64,000 bases of DNA, from contig JAIXZA010000052.1 in assembly GCA_027489965.1 (NCBI GenBank), positions 51,869 to 115,868 on the forward strand, in the 5' to 3' direction. Source of the stretch: Verrucomicrobiaceae bacterium. Its GTDB lineage: Bacteria; Verrucomicrobiota; Verrucomicrobiia; Verrucomicrobiales; Verrucomicrobiaceae. Every line of letters begins with the position of its first letter. Position 1 is the stretch's first letter. The position numbers and the translations under genes were made by a program. The notes below the pieces were generated by a model, which searched no databases, was not told where the DNA came from, and saw only the letters and a list, made by a program, of their open reading frames with translations. Shown here one piece after another: positions 37,513 to 46,969 of this stretch.

Positions 37513-38436
37513 ATGAATGATTCCTCTACGAACCCCGAACCACCTAAAGCCAAAGGTTGTATCATACTTCTGGCATTGGGATGTTTGGTTTTGCTCGCGG
37601 GCTGGCTCTTTCCACCTCTTCAACTCATGGGCTGTGCAGTCACTCCCTCACGTCTCATTGGTCAAGTGCTTGATCAAGATGGGAAGCCTATACCTGAGGC
37701 AACCATTATCATCAGGCGACACCTTTCACCCCTCAGCGAAAAGGGAGATAAAAGCACCACAGCTTCAGACGCATCGGGCAGATTTTCCTACTATGGGGTC
37801 CACGGCTTTTTTTTATTCATTTCGGCGAATAAGGAAGGCTATTATCCGGTTCATGAAGCTCTTCCTGAACGTGGGCTAAGTCGTTCTGAACGAAGCTTTG
37901 GCCAGTTTGACGGCGGATTCCCCAATCCTAAGCATCCCGAAGTGTTTCATCTGTTTCGGCCCCCTAACCCAGAGACGCTGATCCCACAGCGATCACGCGA
38001 TTACCTAATTGCCAGAGATGGATCACCCATTGTCGCACGGCTCAATCCGTCCGACTTTGGTCCGCAACCCGAGATCGAGTTACGGTGCTGGACGAGTGTG
38101 CCTAAAGGTCAGGAAAGTAGGCGCTATGAATGGCACGCAGAGATTCGTCCACGCAATGGTACCCTAGTGCGAAGGAAAGACCCGTTTGATTTGATTGCTC
38201 CGACAGATGGCTACACACCTGTCATCGAAATCAAAATGCCAGTCCACATCGATCAAGATGTGAACCCGCAATGGAGCAGTGACGTTGAGGTAGATGCCTT
38301 TTACCATTTCGAGGGTGATTTCTACGCCCGTGCGAAAGTGAGGTTTATTGCAGGAGGTGGTCATTTCGTTGTCTTCGAATCCCAACTGAATCCGAAAACA
38401 GGCTCACGAAATCTGTCCACCCTGCCGAAACCTTAG
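37513..38436 (+). CDS. membrane-anchored protein with carboxypeptidase regulatory-like domain
   Basis: A 307-residue protein from ATG 37513. A short polar N-terminus is followed by a hydrophobic helix (about residues 15-33) and LMGC (Cys41), which might be a lipobox but sits rather far in. A small beta-sandwich of the carboxypeptidase regulatory-like type follows (RLIGQVLDQDGKPIPEATIII; ASGRFSYYGVHGFF). The remaining 180 residues are not recognised. A TTG at 37492 would add seven residues. The gene stands 90 bases before the sialate O-acetylesterase gene and may be co-transcribed with it. Confidence 0.68.
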   Translation: MNDSSTNPEPPKAKGCIILLALGCLVLLAGWLFPPLQLMGCAVTPSRLIGQVLDQDGKPIPEATIIIRRHLSPLSEKGDKSTTASDASGRFSYYGVHGFFLFISANKEGYYPVHEALPERGLSRSERSFGQFDGGFPNPKHPEVFHLFRPPNPETLIPQRSRDYLIARDGSPIVARLNPSDFGPQPEIELRCWTSVPKGQESRRYEWHAEIRPRNGTLVRRKDPFDLIAPTDGYTPVIEIKMPVHIDQDVNPQWSSDVEVDAFYHFEGDFYARAKVRFIAGGGHFVVFESQLNPKTGSRNLSTLPKP

Positions 38437-38526
38437 ATACAGTTCTTCCGCTTTGGAAAATTGCACATTCATAATCAGCAACATGCAACATCCGCAGCCT
38501 GCCAGACGTTTCGCGGAATCCAGTTC

Positions 38527-40257
38527 ATGAAATTCATCTTCAGCCTTCTTCTGTTTTCTCCTAGCCTGCTCTTTGCCGAGCTGATCGTGCCACACTTCTT
38601 CAGTGATCACATGATCCTTCAGCGGGAGCGTGCAGCCGCGATTTGGGGGAAGGCGGATGCGGGAGTGAAGGTGAGCGTGAGTTTCAAAGGCAAATCGACA
38701 TCGACCCAAGTAGGTGCGGATGGCAAATGGCGGGCGCAGATTGAAACTGGTGTGGCGGATTCGAAGGGCGCGCTGCTGACAATCTCGGCAGGCAAGGAGA
38801 AGATCGAAATCCAAGATGTGCTCGTGGGCGAGGTGTGGTTCGCGTCCGGTCAGTCGAACATGTTTTACACGATGAATCGCTCGCCGGAGTATGCGAGGCT
38901 CATCGCGGATTCGAATCTACCGGCCCTGCGCATGTTCAACGCACCGCTGGTGACGGCAGAAGACAACCAGGATGACATTGATGGCTCGTGGAAGGCTGCG
39001 ACGCCGCAGACGGTGCTGGATTACTCGGCGGTGGCGTTCTTCTTTGTGCGGAAACTGCATCTGGAACTCGGCATCCCTGTCGGTGTGATCAAGTCAGCTT
39101 GGGGCGGCAAGCCTGTCGAGACTTTTACCAGTCGCGAGGCGCTGAACACCCTGCCGGGCACGAAGGAGCTCGTGGATGCGATGCTGAAGGATGAGGCGAG
39201 CTACGATCAAACCAAGGCGGATGCGGCTTATGCAACCCAAATGGAGCAGTGGAAAGCCACCATGGCTGCGGCGAAGGGCAAATCGCCTGAGGAGCGTAAG
39301 CGCCTGCCGAAGAAACCCGATGCCCCAAAGCGTCCGCTGCTCACTGAGGGCAAACCGGGTGTGCTTTATGCGGCGATGATTCATCCGTTTGTCGGTTACA
39401 CAATGCGCGGCGCGATCTGGTATCAGGGCGAGGGCAATGCGCGGCCCGGCGCGGTGCCTTATGATCAGACACTGCCGCTGATGATCAACGACTGGCGCAA
39501 ACGCTGGGCGGATGAGTTCAGCTTTTATTATGTGCAGCTCGCCAGTTACCATGCGCCATCGACCGAGCCTGGAACGCCTGATTCATGGGCATTAACGCAG
39601 GAACGCATGCGCCTGGTATTGAGCACCACGCCGAAGACGGGCATGGCGATCACCAATGACGTCGGCGAAGCGAATGACATTCATCCGAAGAATAAAAAAG
39701 ATCCTGGTGAGCGACTTGCACGCTGGGCTTTGGCCAAAGACTACGGCAAGGAGCTGATCTATAGTGGTCCACTTTTTAAATCGAGTACTGTGCAGGACGG
39801 CACAATCCGTGTGACCTTTGATCAAAGCGGCGCAGGCTTGAAATCACGCGATGGCGGCGCTTTGAAGCGCTTTGAGATCGCAGGAGCTGACAAAGTGTGG
39901 AAGTGGGCGGAGGCGAAGATTGACGGCACCGACAGTGTGATCGTGAGCAGCGCTGAAGTGAAAGCTCCAGCAGCTGTGCGCTATGCCTGGGCCGCGAATC
40001 CTGAGGGTGCAAACCTCGTGAACAGTGACGGTCTGCCAGCCTCTGTCTTCCGCACGGACGATTGGGACGATGTGGAGATCAAGGTGAACAACACCGCTCA
40101 ACAAGCCGCCAGCGAGCGTCGAGCACTTGGGGATCAAATCAAAGCCATCGCAGCAGAGCGGAACAAGCTTGATAAAAAGAGCCCTGAATACCGCGAGCTA
40201 CAAAAAAAGTTCCTGCCACTGATGGAAAAGTATAAGAAGACAGCGCCAAAGAAGTAA
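38527..40257 (+). CDS. exported sialate O-acetylesterase-like enzyme
   Basis: A 576-residue protein from ATG 38527 with a signal peptide (MKFIFSLLLFSPSLLFAE). After a beta domain (LIVPHFFSDHMILQRE, which opens most members of this family), the SGNH/GDSL-type esterase domain carries FASGQSNM with the nucleophile Ser110. SAWGGKPVE and YQGEGNA follow, and the late block NDIHPKNKKDPGERLARWAL contains the catalytic Asp-x-His. The family removes acetyl groups from sialic acids or acetylated plant polysaccharides. A frame open to 38461 would add a leader before the signal and is not used. The last 40 residues are Lys-rich and helical. The beta-helix gene starts 19 bases downstream. Confidence 0.85.
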   Translation: MKFIFSLLLFSPSLLFAELIVPHFFSDHMILQRERAAAIWGKADAGVKVSVSFKGKSTSTQVGADGKWRAQIETGVADSKGALLTISAGKEKIEIQDVLVGEVWFASGQSNMFYTMNRSPEYARLIADSNLPALRMFNAPLVTAEDNQDDIDGSWKAATPQTVLDYSAVAFFFVRKLHLELGIPVGVIKSAWGGKPVETFTSREALNTLPGTKELVDAMLKDEASYDQTKADAAYATQMEQWKATMAAAKGKSPEERKRLPKKPDAPKRPLLTEGKPGVLYAAMIHPFVGYTMRGAIWYQGEGNARPGAVPYDQTLPLMINDWRKRWADEFSFYYVQLASYHAPSTEPGTPDSWALTQERMRLVLSTTPKTGMAITNDVGEANDIHPKNKKDPGERLARWALAKDYGKELIYSGPLFKSSTVQDGTIRVTFDQSGAGLKSRDGGALKRFEIAGADKVWKWAEAKIDGTDSVIVSSAEVKAPAAVRYAWAANPEGANLVNSDGLPASVFRTDDWDDVEIKVNNTAQQAASERRALGDQIKAIAAERNKLDKKSPEYRELQKKFLPLMEKYKKTAPKK

Positions 40258-40276
40258 GTATAGCCCTATCTTTCTT

Positions 40277-41539
40277 GTGCGTTATCTCATCGTCCTCTTT
40301 TTATGGGCTCAAGCCTCAGCGGCAGACCTTACGGTCACCGCTTATCCAACGATCCAGGCTGCTTTGGATGCAAATCCGAACCGGATGCTCTTTGTCCCAG
40401 CAGGTGACTATCTCATCATGGAGAAGATCCGCATTCGTGGCCAACGCAGTGGGCTTTTCGGCTCTGGGCGCATCATTCAGCAGAACGCAGCTCAGCCGAT
40501 TGTGGAGATCGAGGAAGCAACAGAGGCGGAAATCCGAGACCTCACTCTCACGCGGCCCGAGGGGAAGATGGAGACAAGAAACGAAGGCATTGTGGCGATC
40601 AAATGCCGCGACCTCGTGATCGAAAACGTGCGTGTTATCGACAATCGCAGCCCTGCCGGCGCCATCACGCTGCGGGAGAGTCAAAATTGTCGCATCAGTC
40701 GATGCCTTGTTAGAAACTACATGTGCGTCAGCATTGATGACCGAACCAAAAGCCCTGAGTGGGGTTACGCCTTTAACTGCACTGACGGCACAGGCATTAG
40801 CATTAGCTACAGCACAGGCACGCTCGTTGAGGGCAACCGCATCATTGAAGAAAACTTGCGCCCCACACCCGAGAACAAAGCCAAACACAAGCTGGGCGAC
40901 TTCGTGAAAAAGAATCCGATCAAAGGCACTATCATGAACCAAAAGACTTGGGATGCCAGCTACACAGACAATTGGCAGCAAGGCAGCGGCCTCATTGTGA
41001 CCGCCCCGACTGTGAGTGACCTCACGCGCATCCTCGGAAACCATATTGAAAATGCTGCGCAAGGCATCGACCTGCACTGCGATCATGTCATCGTGAGCCA
41101 GAACATCATCGTGAACTCCTTCATGGGCATGAAGGCCATGCACGGCAGCCGCAATGTGATCATTACAGGCAATCAATTCATCAAAAATTCCCTCTGGTCC
41201 ATCGGCCTGATGCCTGGTGCAGCAGCTCATGCGGAAAATGCAGACGGTGGCTCCATCATTGCCAACAACATCATCTCTGACTTTGGCTATGGGGATGCTA
41301 ATTGGATCTGGGGTAACGAACGCTCGCCTTTCAAGTTTGACACGGGTCAGCAGCCTGATGATCCACCCTTAACGGATGTCATCGTTACGGGTAATATGGT
41401 CCAAAGCGTAGGTGCGCCTCGCTATAAATACGCCGTTATCCTGCCGGACGGCCCTAATGCCCCACGCGGCATGCATTTCTCAAACAATCTGTTTCATGCC
41501 GGCACTGAAGGTGAGGCTAACCGAGACTTGTCCAAGTGA
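40277..41539 (+). CDS. exported right-handed beta-helix (pectate-lyase-like) protein
   Basis: A 420-residue protein starting at GTG 40277, with a short signal peptide (MRYLIVLFLWAQASAA). The body is a parallel beta-helix of the NosD/pectate lyase family. It opens with YPTIQAALDANPNRMLFVPAGDY, the usual first coil, and has repeats of the pattern IxxNxIxx (TLVEGNRIIEEN; VIVSQNIIVNS; VIITGNQFIKNS; IIANNIISDFG). The likely substrate is a polysaccharide, and the context of a sialate O-acetylesterase 19 bases upstream suggests the two act on the same glycan. Catalytic residues cannot be fixed from the sequence alone. Confidence 0.8.
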   Translation: MRYLIVLFLWAQASAADLTVTAYPTIQAALDANPNRMLFVPAGDYLIMEKIRIRGQRSGLFGSGRIIQQNAAQPIVEIEEATEAEIRDLTLTRPEGKMETRNEGIVAIKCRDLVIENVRVIDNRSPAGAITLRESQNCRISRCLVRNYMCVSIDDRTKSPEWGYAFNCTDGTGISISYSTGTLVEGNRIIEENLRPTPENKAKHKLGDFVKKNPIKGTIMNQKTWDASYTDNWQQGSGLIVTAPTVSDLTRILGNHIENAAQGIDLHCDHVIVSQNIIVNSFMGMKAMHGSRNVIITGNQFIKNSLWSIGLMPGAAAHAENADGGSIIANNIISDFGYGDANWIWGNERSPFKFDTGQQPDDPPLTDVIVTGNMVQSVGAPRYKYAVILPDGPNAPRGMHFSNNLFHAGTEGEANRDLSK

Positions 41540-41559
41540 TTAAGTTAGAGTGGTCGCGG

Positions 41560-42678
41560 CTAAGGGTGATATTCGCGGAAAGTCAGACGCAGTGTCTTTT
41601 CTAGCTCAGGGATTCGCCATTTTTCTTTGGGATCGACGAGAGCTACAGAGACACCTTTTTTGCCGGCACGGGCAGTTCTGCCACTGCGGTGGGTGTAATA
41701 TTCCAGCTGGTCAGGAAGCTGATGGTGGATCACAAAGGTCAGGCCTGCGACATCAATTCCACGTGCGACTACATCCGTAGCGATCATGAATTGTACGCGT
41801 TCTTTTTTAAAGGCACGCATGATTTTATCCCGCTCTTTTTGCATGAGATCTCCCTGCAAAACATCGACGGATAAGCCTGCGGCAGTCAGCTCTCTACCCA
41901 GATCGACAGCACCCGCACGAGTGCGGCAAAAGATGAGGCCACGTGCGTCTTTTTGACGTCTGAGAAAATCAGTGATGAACTCTGTTTTGTCCTCACGTTT
42001 GCAAATGGCAAAACGATGATCGATGTCTCGATTGACGATGTTACCTTGATCAATCTTGATCGACTTCGCGCTTGCCGACATGCAGCCTTTGATGAGCTGT
42101 TGGATTGCTTCGGGGAAGGTGGCGGAAAAAAGCCAGGTGCTGCGCCTGTTAGCGGCTAATTTTAGGATCTCATTGAGTTGCTTTTTGAAGCCAAGACTGA
42201 GCATTTCATCGGCTTCATCCAGCACTAGGTATTGAATCGTTTCTAGGCTGAGTGATTCACGCTCGATTAGGTCAAGCAGGCGACCCGGTGTAGCGACGAT
42301 GATGTGGGTCGGTCTGCGTAGTGATTCTTCTTGGCGGTCGATGTTATCGCCACCGCAAAGGACTTCGATGAAGATTTTCTCGGTATATTTGGTGAAGCGA
42401 AAGAGCTGTTTGCCGATCTGCTTCGCTAACTCTCGAGTGGGGGCCACGACCAGTCCCTGAATCTCACGCTTGGTGGGGTCAATTTTTGTCAGTAGCGGCA
42501 GGCCAAAGGCAGCGGTCTTTCCTGTGCCTGTCTGTGCCTGGGCGATCAGGTCGCTACCGTCATCAATCAGAAAGGGAATAACGGTTTGCTGAACTTTGGT
42601 CGGCTTACTAATGCCTAGTTCTTCCAGACCACGAATCATGGTGGATGGAATTCCAAGCTCTTTAAAGGGGTGCATCAT
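41560..42678 (-). CDS. DEAD-box RNA helicase
   Basis: A 372-residue ATP-dependent RNA helicase consisting of the two RecA-like cores. The Q motif (GISKPTKVQQTVIP), motif I AQTGTGKT (48-55), PTREL, TPGR, DEAD (154-157), SAT and the C-terminal HRSGRTARAG are all intact. The protein ends soon after the core, without the basic tail of RhlE or DbpA, so the exact subgroup is open. ATG 42678 is chosen because a purine-rich GGAAAG lies just upstream. An upstream in-frame start at 42765 would add 29 residues of low-complexity sequence. Its likely roles are ribosome assembly or mRNA turnover. It diverges from the oxidoreductase gene. Confidence 0.9.
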   Translation of the reverse strand: MMHPFKELGIPSTMIRGLEELGISKPTKVQQTVIPFLIDDGSDLIAQAQTGTGKTAAFGLPLLTKIDPTKREIQGLVVAPTRELAKQIGKQLFRFTKYTEKIFIEVLCGGDNIDRQEESLRRPTHIIVATPGRLLDLIERESLSLETIQYLVLDEADEMLSLGFKKQLNEILKLAANRRSTWLFSATFPEAIQQLIKGCMSASAKSIKIDQGNIVNRDIDHRFAICKREDKTEFITDFLRRQKDARGLIFCRTRAGAVDLGRELTAAGLSVDVLQGDLMQKERDKIMRAFKKERVQFMIATDVVARGIDVAGLTFVIHHQLPDQLEYYTHRSGRTARAGKKGVSVALVDPKEKWRIPELEKTLRLTFREYHP

Positions 42679-42807
42679 ACTCTGCTTTCCATCACAATAC
42701 GATGAAATGCTAGCAGAATGAGTCAGGGGGTGAGTCCGATCTGGCCTAAATTTTGTCTTTCCCATTCAGCGGAGGGCAGGCTATAACCGTAAACTTATCT
42801 TCCCATC

Positions 42808-43932
42808 ATGCCTACCAAGAAACTCAATATTGCCGTCGTCGGCCTCGGATTCGGGGCAGAGTTCATCCCGATCTGGCAGCGTCATCCAAACACGAACTGC
42901 TATGCCATTTGTCAGCGTGACCCGAAAAAGCTGAAAACGATTGGAGACGCCTTTGGCATTGAAGTTCGGTATACGGACTTCCGTGAAATGCTGAAGGATC
43001 CAAAGATTGATGCTGTGCATATCAATTCCCCCATCCCCGATCATGGTTGGATGTCGATCGAGGCCTTGAAAGCTGGCAAACATGTCGCCTGCACAGTGCC
43101 GATGGCGACGAGTATCGAGGATTGCAAAAAGATCTGTGATCTTGTGAAGAAGACCGGCCTGAAATACATGATGATGGAAACCGTCGTCTATGCCCGTGAG
43201 TTCCTCTTCATGAAGGAGCAATATCAAAAGGGCAAACTGGGTAAGCTACAGTTCCTCCAGTCGAGCCATCAGCAGGATATGGATGGCTGGCCAAATTACT
43301 GGCCTGGCCTGCCGCCAATGTGGTATGCCACCCATTGTGTGGGTCCAGTCGTGGCTTTGGCAGGCACGCCTGCGGAATACGTGAGCTGCTTTGGCTCAGG
43401 CACCATCCGTCCTGAATTGGCCAAGCAATACGGCTCACCTTTCGCGGTCGAAACGGCCCATGTGAAGTTCAAGGACAGCGACCTCAGCGCCCGCGTGATT
43501 CGCAGCCTCTTCGATACCGCGCGTCAGTATCGTGAAAGCATTGATGTCTATGGTGATAAGGCCTCCATCGAGTGGCCGCTTATCGAGCATGAGCCGCTGG
43601 TTTTCCACACGGCCAAGCTGCCTGAGCATAAAATCCCAAAGCTGGTGAAGTCTCCTGATTACGCCAAACTGCTGCCTAAGAGCATCCGAGATTTTACCAC
43701 CAAGGGTGTCTATGATCTTGGCAAAAAAACCCATTTGAGTTTCGTCCAAGGCAGTGGTCACGGCGGCAGTCATCCTCACCTTGCCCACGAGTTTGCCATG
43801 GCTCTGACAGAAGGTCGTGATCCCTTCCCGAACGCTAAGCAGTCAGCGAACTGGACCTGTGTCGGCCTCTGTGCCCATGAGTCCGCTTTGGCGGGTGGCA
43901 AGATCGTTAAGCTTCCTGCTTTTACGGTTTAA
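42808..43932 (+). CDS. Gfo/Idh/MocA family oxidoreductase
   Basis: A 374-residue NAD(P)-dependent oxidoreductase. The Rossmann motif NIAVVGLGFGAEF lies at the N-terminus and INSPIPDHG follows. Where most members have the catalytic-lysine motif EKP, this one has ACTVPMA, so that lysine is missing. The C-terminal half holds FAVETAHVKFK and GSGHGGSHPHLAHEFAMAL with several histidines. No signal peptide is present, so it is cytoplasmic. Sugar or inositol derivatives are the usual substrates, but the substrate here is unknown. The gene converges with the histidine kinase gene and overlaps it by four bases, TTAA, which serves as the stop on both strands. Confidence 0.85.
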   Translation: MPTKKLNIAVVGLGFGAEFIPIWQRHPNTNCYAICQRDPKKLKTIGDAFGIEVRYTDFREMLKDPKIDAVHINSPIPDHGWMSIEALKAGKHVACTVPMATSIEDCKKICDLVKKTGLKYMMMETVVYAREFLFMKEQYQKGKLGKLQFLQSSHQQDMDGWPNYWPGLPPMWYATHCVGPVVALAGTPAEYVSCFGSGTIRPELAKQYGSPFAVETAHVKFKDSDLSARVIRSLFDTARQYRESIDVYGDKASIEWPLIEHEPLVFHTAKLPEHKIPKLVKSPDYAKLLPKSIRDFTTKGVYDLGKKTHLSFVQGSGHGGSHPHLAHEFAMALTEGRDPFPNAKQSANWTCVGLCAHESALAGGKIVKLPAFTV

Positions 43933-45380
43933 ACTGACTTTGGAATCAGCATTTCAATTGTCAGCCCATTGGGCTGGCGGAGTTTTGCTGTCACCGTGCC
44001 GCCGCAGGCTTCAATGCAGCGCTTAACAATGGCGAGGCCGAGACCACTGCCACCTGTGTTTCTGCCGCGTGCGGCTTCTGGCCGGTAGAATGGCTCGAAG
44101 AGGCGTGGCAAGGTCTCTGGCGGCACACCAGGGCCTTGGTCGAGAATTTGAATGCAGAGGTGGTTGTCTCGGGTTCCAGCTTTGATTTCAATGCCTGATG
44201 CGTAACGCACGGCATTGCGTAAAACATTGCCAAAAGCTCGATCCAAGGCAGACCGAAGTGTGCGTATTTCTAGGTCATCGACTTCCAGTTGGATTTCAAT
44301 ATCTGGGGCCTCGCGGGTAATGACCTCATGGATGAGCTCACGTAAATGGATGTTCTCAGGTGCCTCGCGCTCGGGCAGAGTTTCGGCTTTTGAAAAAGCC
44401 AGGACTTCTTCGACGAGTTTGGCCATGTGCTGGAGTTCATTGTCGAGCTTCTTCAGGTAAGCCTCCTGATCTGGTGTGCTACGCAGCTCTACCACACCAA
44501 GCGCCATTTGCATCCGAGCGATGGGGCTACATAACTCGTGGGCGACATCTGCCGTGATGCGGCGTTGTTGAGCGACGTAGTCACCCAGTTGAGCCGCCAT
44601 GGTGTTTACAGATGTGGCTAGTTCACCGAGTTCGTCGTGGCGCACGCGAGTGATGCGTTCGTCGAATTTGCCATGAGCAATGCGACCAGCGGCTTCGTTA
44701 AGACCTCGGATGAAACCACTGATGCCACGCACAAAAGGCATCCAGATCAATCCTGAGATGAGTAGTGCAGCGACGATGAGTCCCAACCATGGACGGAGAT
44801 CAAAGAATAAGCCGCCACCGCTGATCGAATCTGAAGCCATGACCAATGTCAGTGTTTTACCATCTTGCTGAACGAGGTCGAGGTGAATGCCCGCCCAATA
44901 TCGCACGGGAGTCCCTGCGCGCATCATGAAACGCGGTTTCGGAGGTGCATCGACAGGTCGTTTTGAAATTGGGCCGGGCTGACGTCGGGGTGAGTTTTCT
45001 CCAGCAGGCCGACGGTCGATTAATTTCGGCAGAACTTCGCTTGGTATCTTAATCTTGGCACCATGAATTTGCACGCCTTGCCTATCGAATAGGCCAAAGA
45101 CGACACCATGTTCTTCATCGTGAACTCTGAGTCGAGCTTGCCACTCACTTTCCGGTAAACGAGAGAGTTCATGCGTCACACTTTCGCCAATGGCCGAGAT
45201 TCGTTCGCCTGGCTCACCGGAGAGCATCCAGTCGAGACCGAGTTTGAACTCTGCTTTAAGGAAGCCAAAGCCCAACAGAGCTAAGACAAGGAGATTCACG
45301 ATGAACCAGAGCAGGATCTTCGAATAAAGCGGGAGATGAAGCTTTGGCTTTCTAGGCTGGGCTTTGGGTAAAGCGTTCAT
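43929..45380 (-). CDS. CpxA-like sensor histidine kinase
   Basis: A 483-residue membrane kinase. Transmembrane helices lie at about residues 22-42 and 200-222, with a periplasmic sensor loop of about 150 residues between them. A HAMP segment follows, then the H box DVAHELCSPIARMQ with His281. The ATP-binding boxes NVLRNAVRYA, DQGPGVP, FEPFYRP and GGSGLGLAIVKR are present. The HELCSPIARMQ form of the H box is the one seen in CpxA, which senses envelope stress. Its start overlaps the stop of the response regulator gene by four bases, so the pair is co-translated. The signal is unknown, because the periplasmic loop is not conserved enough to identify by eye. Confidence 0.87.
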   Translation of the reverse strand: MNALPKAQPRKPKLHLPLYSKILLWFIVNLLVLALLGFGFLKAEFKLGLDWMLSGEPGERISAIGESVTHELSRLPESEWQARLRVHDEEHGVVFGLFDRQGVQIHGAKIKIPSEVLPKLIDRRPAGENSPRRQPGPISKRPVDAPPKPRFMMRAGTPVRYWAGIHLDLVQQDGKTLTLVMASDSISGGGLFFDLRPWLGLIVAALLISGLIWMPFVRGISGFIRGLNEAAGRIAHGKFDERITRVRHDELGELATSVNTMAAQLGDYVAQQRRITADVAHELCSPIARMQMALGVVELRSTPDQEAYLKKLDNELQHMAKLVEEVLAFSKAETLPEREAPENIHLRELIHEVITREAPDIEIQLEVDDLEIRTLRSALDRAFGNVLRNAVRYASGIEIKAGTRDNHLCIQILDQGPGVPPETLPRLFEPFYRPEAARGRNTGGSGLGLAIVKRCIEACGGTVTAKLRQPNGLTIEMLIPKSV

Positions 45381-46075
45381 CGCGCTGGAATAACGAGTTG
45401 GTAGCCGTAGCCTCGAACAGTCTTAATAAAACTCGGGTTCTTGGGGTCGTCGCCGAGCTTTTTGCGAAGCGAGGAAATATGCATGTCGATGGCGCGGTCG
45501 AAGACATCCCACTCGCGGTCTGCGACTTCCTCGATGAGTTGTTCGCGTGTCTTCACTCGACCATGAGCCTTGGCCAATGAAAGCAAAAGGCCAAACTCAG
45601 CAGGCGTCACTTGCAGGGCCTCTGCACCCAGAATGACAGCATGAGACTCTGGATTGATTCGTAAGGGGCCGACAATGATCTCCTGCATCGGAGCCTGCGG
45701 GGCTGTCTCAGCGATCCAGCCTGTGCGCCGCAGCAGAGCCCGCAGTCGAGCGAGGAGCTCGCGAGACGAAAACGTCTTTGGCAAATAATCATCTGCACCT
45801 AGTTCTAGTCCGACGATGCGGTCCACTTCTTCGCCACGTCCGGTGAGCATCATCACGGGCACCTTCGACTTGGCACGAATGCGGCGAAGCACCTCAAAAC
45901 CGTCGCAGCCAGGCATCATGACATCTAGGATGATGGCAGCCCACTGTTCCGACGTGGCGAGGTTAGCTCCGCGTCCGCCTTCGTGCTCCATTTCCACCTG
46001 GAAGCCCATGGGCTTGAGATAATCGGCCATGAGCTGGCAGAGTTCGGCGTCGTCGTCGATGATAAGGATGCGCAT
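45377..46075 (-). CDS. OmpR/CpxR-type response regulator
   Basis: A 232-residue protein. The receiver domain (residues 1-115) holds the acidic pocket DDD (7-9), the phosphoacceptor Asp51 in IILDVMMPG, MLTG and the lysine of YLPKTF. A winged-helix DNA-binding domain follows (LTPAEFGLLLSLA-like block, IDMHISSLRKKLG, IKTVRGYGYQL). It is encoded upstream of its kinase in one operon and should be phosphorylated by it. Its promoter lies in the 84-base gap shared with the divergent oxygenase gene, so it might also regulate that gene. Confidence 0.9.
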   Translation of the reverse strand: MRILIIDDDAELCQLMADYLKPMGFQVEMEHEGGRGANLATSEQWAAIILDVMMPGCDGFEVLRRIRAKSKVPVMMLTGRGEEVDRIVGLELGADDYLPKTFSSRELLARLRALLRRTGWIAETAPQAPMQEIIVGPLRINPESHAVILGAEALQVTPAEFGLLLSLAKAHGRVKTREQLIEEVADREWDVFDRAIDMHISSLRKKLGDDPKNPSFIKTVRGYGYQLVIPAR

Positions 46076-46159
46076 GAGTCTCAGTGTGTCTGTTTTTGAA
46101 TGCTGGGCTATCGTCTTTACCGTATGCTGACAAAGTTTTGTTAGTTTACGACTTGGGCG

Positions 46160-46804
46160 GTGAAAGATTTGCCTCGCTATTGCTCTGATGCTCTCGCTGG
46201 TGGGCGAATGATCGAGATGCTCAATGCAATAGACCAGTTTGGTTGGGCTTCGATGCCGGGTTGTCTCGATGAAGCGGATTCATTACGCCTGAGAGCGGAG
46301 TGCGCGGAAGCCAATGAACGTGGTGATTTCAAACGTGCTGGTGTTGGGCGTGGGCTAAATTTACAGGTGCGTGAAGACATTCGGGGTGATCACGTGATGT
46401 GGCTGCAAACGGATGCCGCCTCGGTGGAACAAGTTGTCTATTTGGCAAAGCTAGAGGTACTGAGGCTCGCGTTGAATCAGCGGTTCTTCCTTGGCTTGTT
46501 CGAGTATGAGGGGCATTTTGCCATCTATCCTGAAGGCGCGTTTTATAGAGCGCATCTGGACCGTCATGCTGGCACGAATGACCGAATCGTGACGACCATT
46601 CTCTATTTAAATCCAGACTGGCAACCTGGTGATGGTGGCGAGCTGAAGCTCTGGACCACAGCGGGGGACAAAGCAGGCGCTTTCATTCTGATTGAGCCCC
46701 GAATGGGAACCATGGTCTGTTTCATGGCTGGCGATTTTTGGCATGAAGTGATGCCAGCAAAGAAGACCAGGATGAGCATCACTGGCTGGTTCAGACAAAG
46801 GTGA
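46160..46804 (+). CDS. 2-oxoglutarate/Fe(II)-dependent oxygenase
   Basis: A 214-residue protein of the prolyl-4-hydroxylase or SM-20 type. The iron ligands form the expected triad His132-x-Asp134 (AHLDRH) and His195 (FWHEV). Arg204 (RMSITGWFR) is placed to bind 2-oxoglutarate. LEYL-type strands such as TTILYLNPDWQPGDGGELKLW belong to the jelly-roll core. No signal peptide is present, so it acts in the cytoplasm. Its substrate is unknown, and protein prolyl hydroxylation is one option. The start used is GTG 46160. ATG 46208 is an alternative that would keep all catalytic residues. It diverges from the CpxR-like regulator gene. Confidence 0.82.
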   Translation: MKDLPRYCSDALAGGRMIEMLNAIDQFGWASMPGCLDEADSLRLRAECAEANERGDFKRAGVGRGLNLQVREDIRGDHVMWLQTDAASVEQVVYLAKLEVLRLALNQRFFLGLFEYEGHFAIYPEGAFYRAHLDRHAGTNDRIVTTILYLNPDWQPGDGGELKLWTTAGDKAGAFILIEPRMGTMVCFMAGDFWHEVMPAKKTRMSITGWFRQR

Positions 46805-46969
46805 GTTTAACCTGATTAAACGCCGACATTAGAACTTCAGGCTTTCGGTTTTCATTTGGTCTTGATGATTATTTAACAAAAGACGCCATTTCTTCTCATC
46901 CATCCTTCCCAAGTCATACTGCAAAAACAATGCGTGTGATTCCGTCATTTAAACGTTAAGTCCCAGTCA

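Noticed and set aside
46805..46821. GTTTAA...TTAAAC hairpin after the oxygenase gene
   Set aside because: An AT-only short stem with no T tract, likely a chance palindrome.
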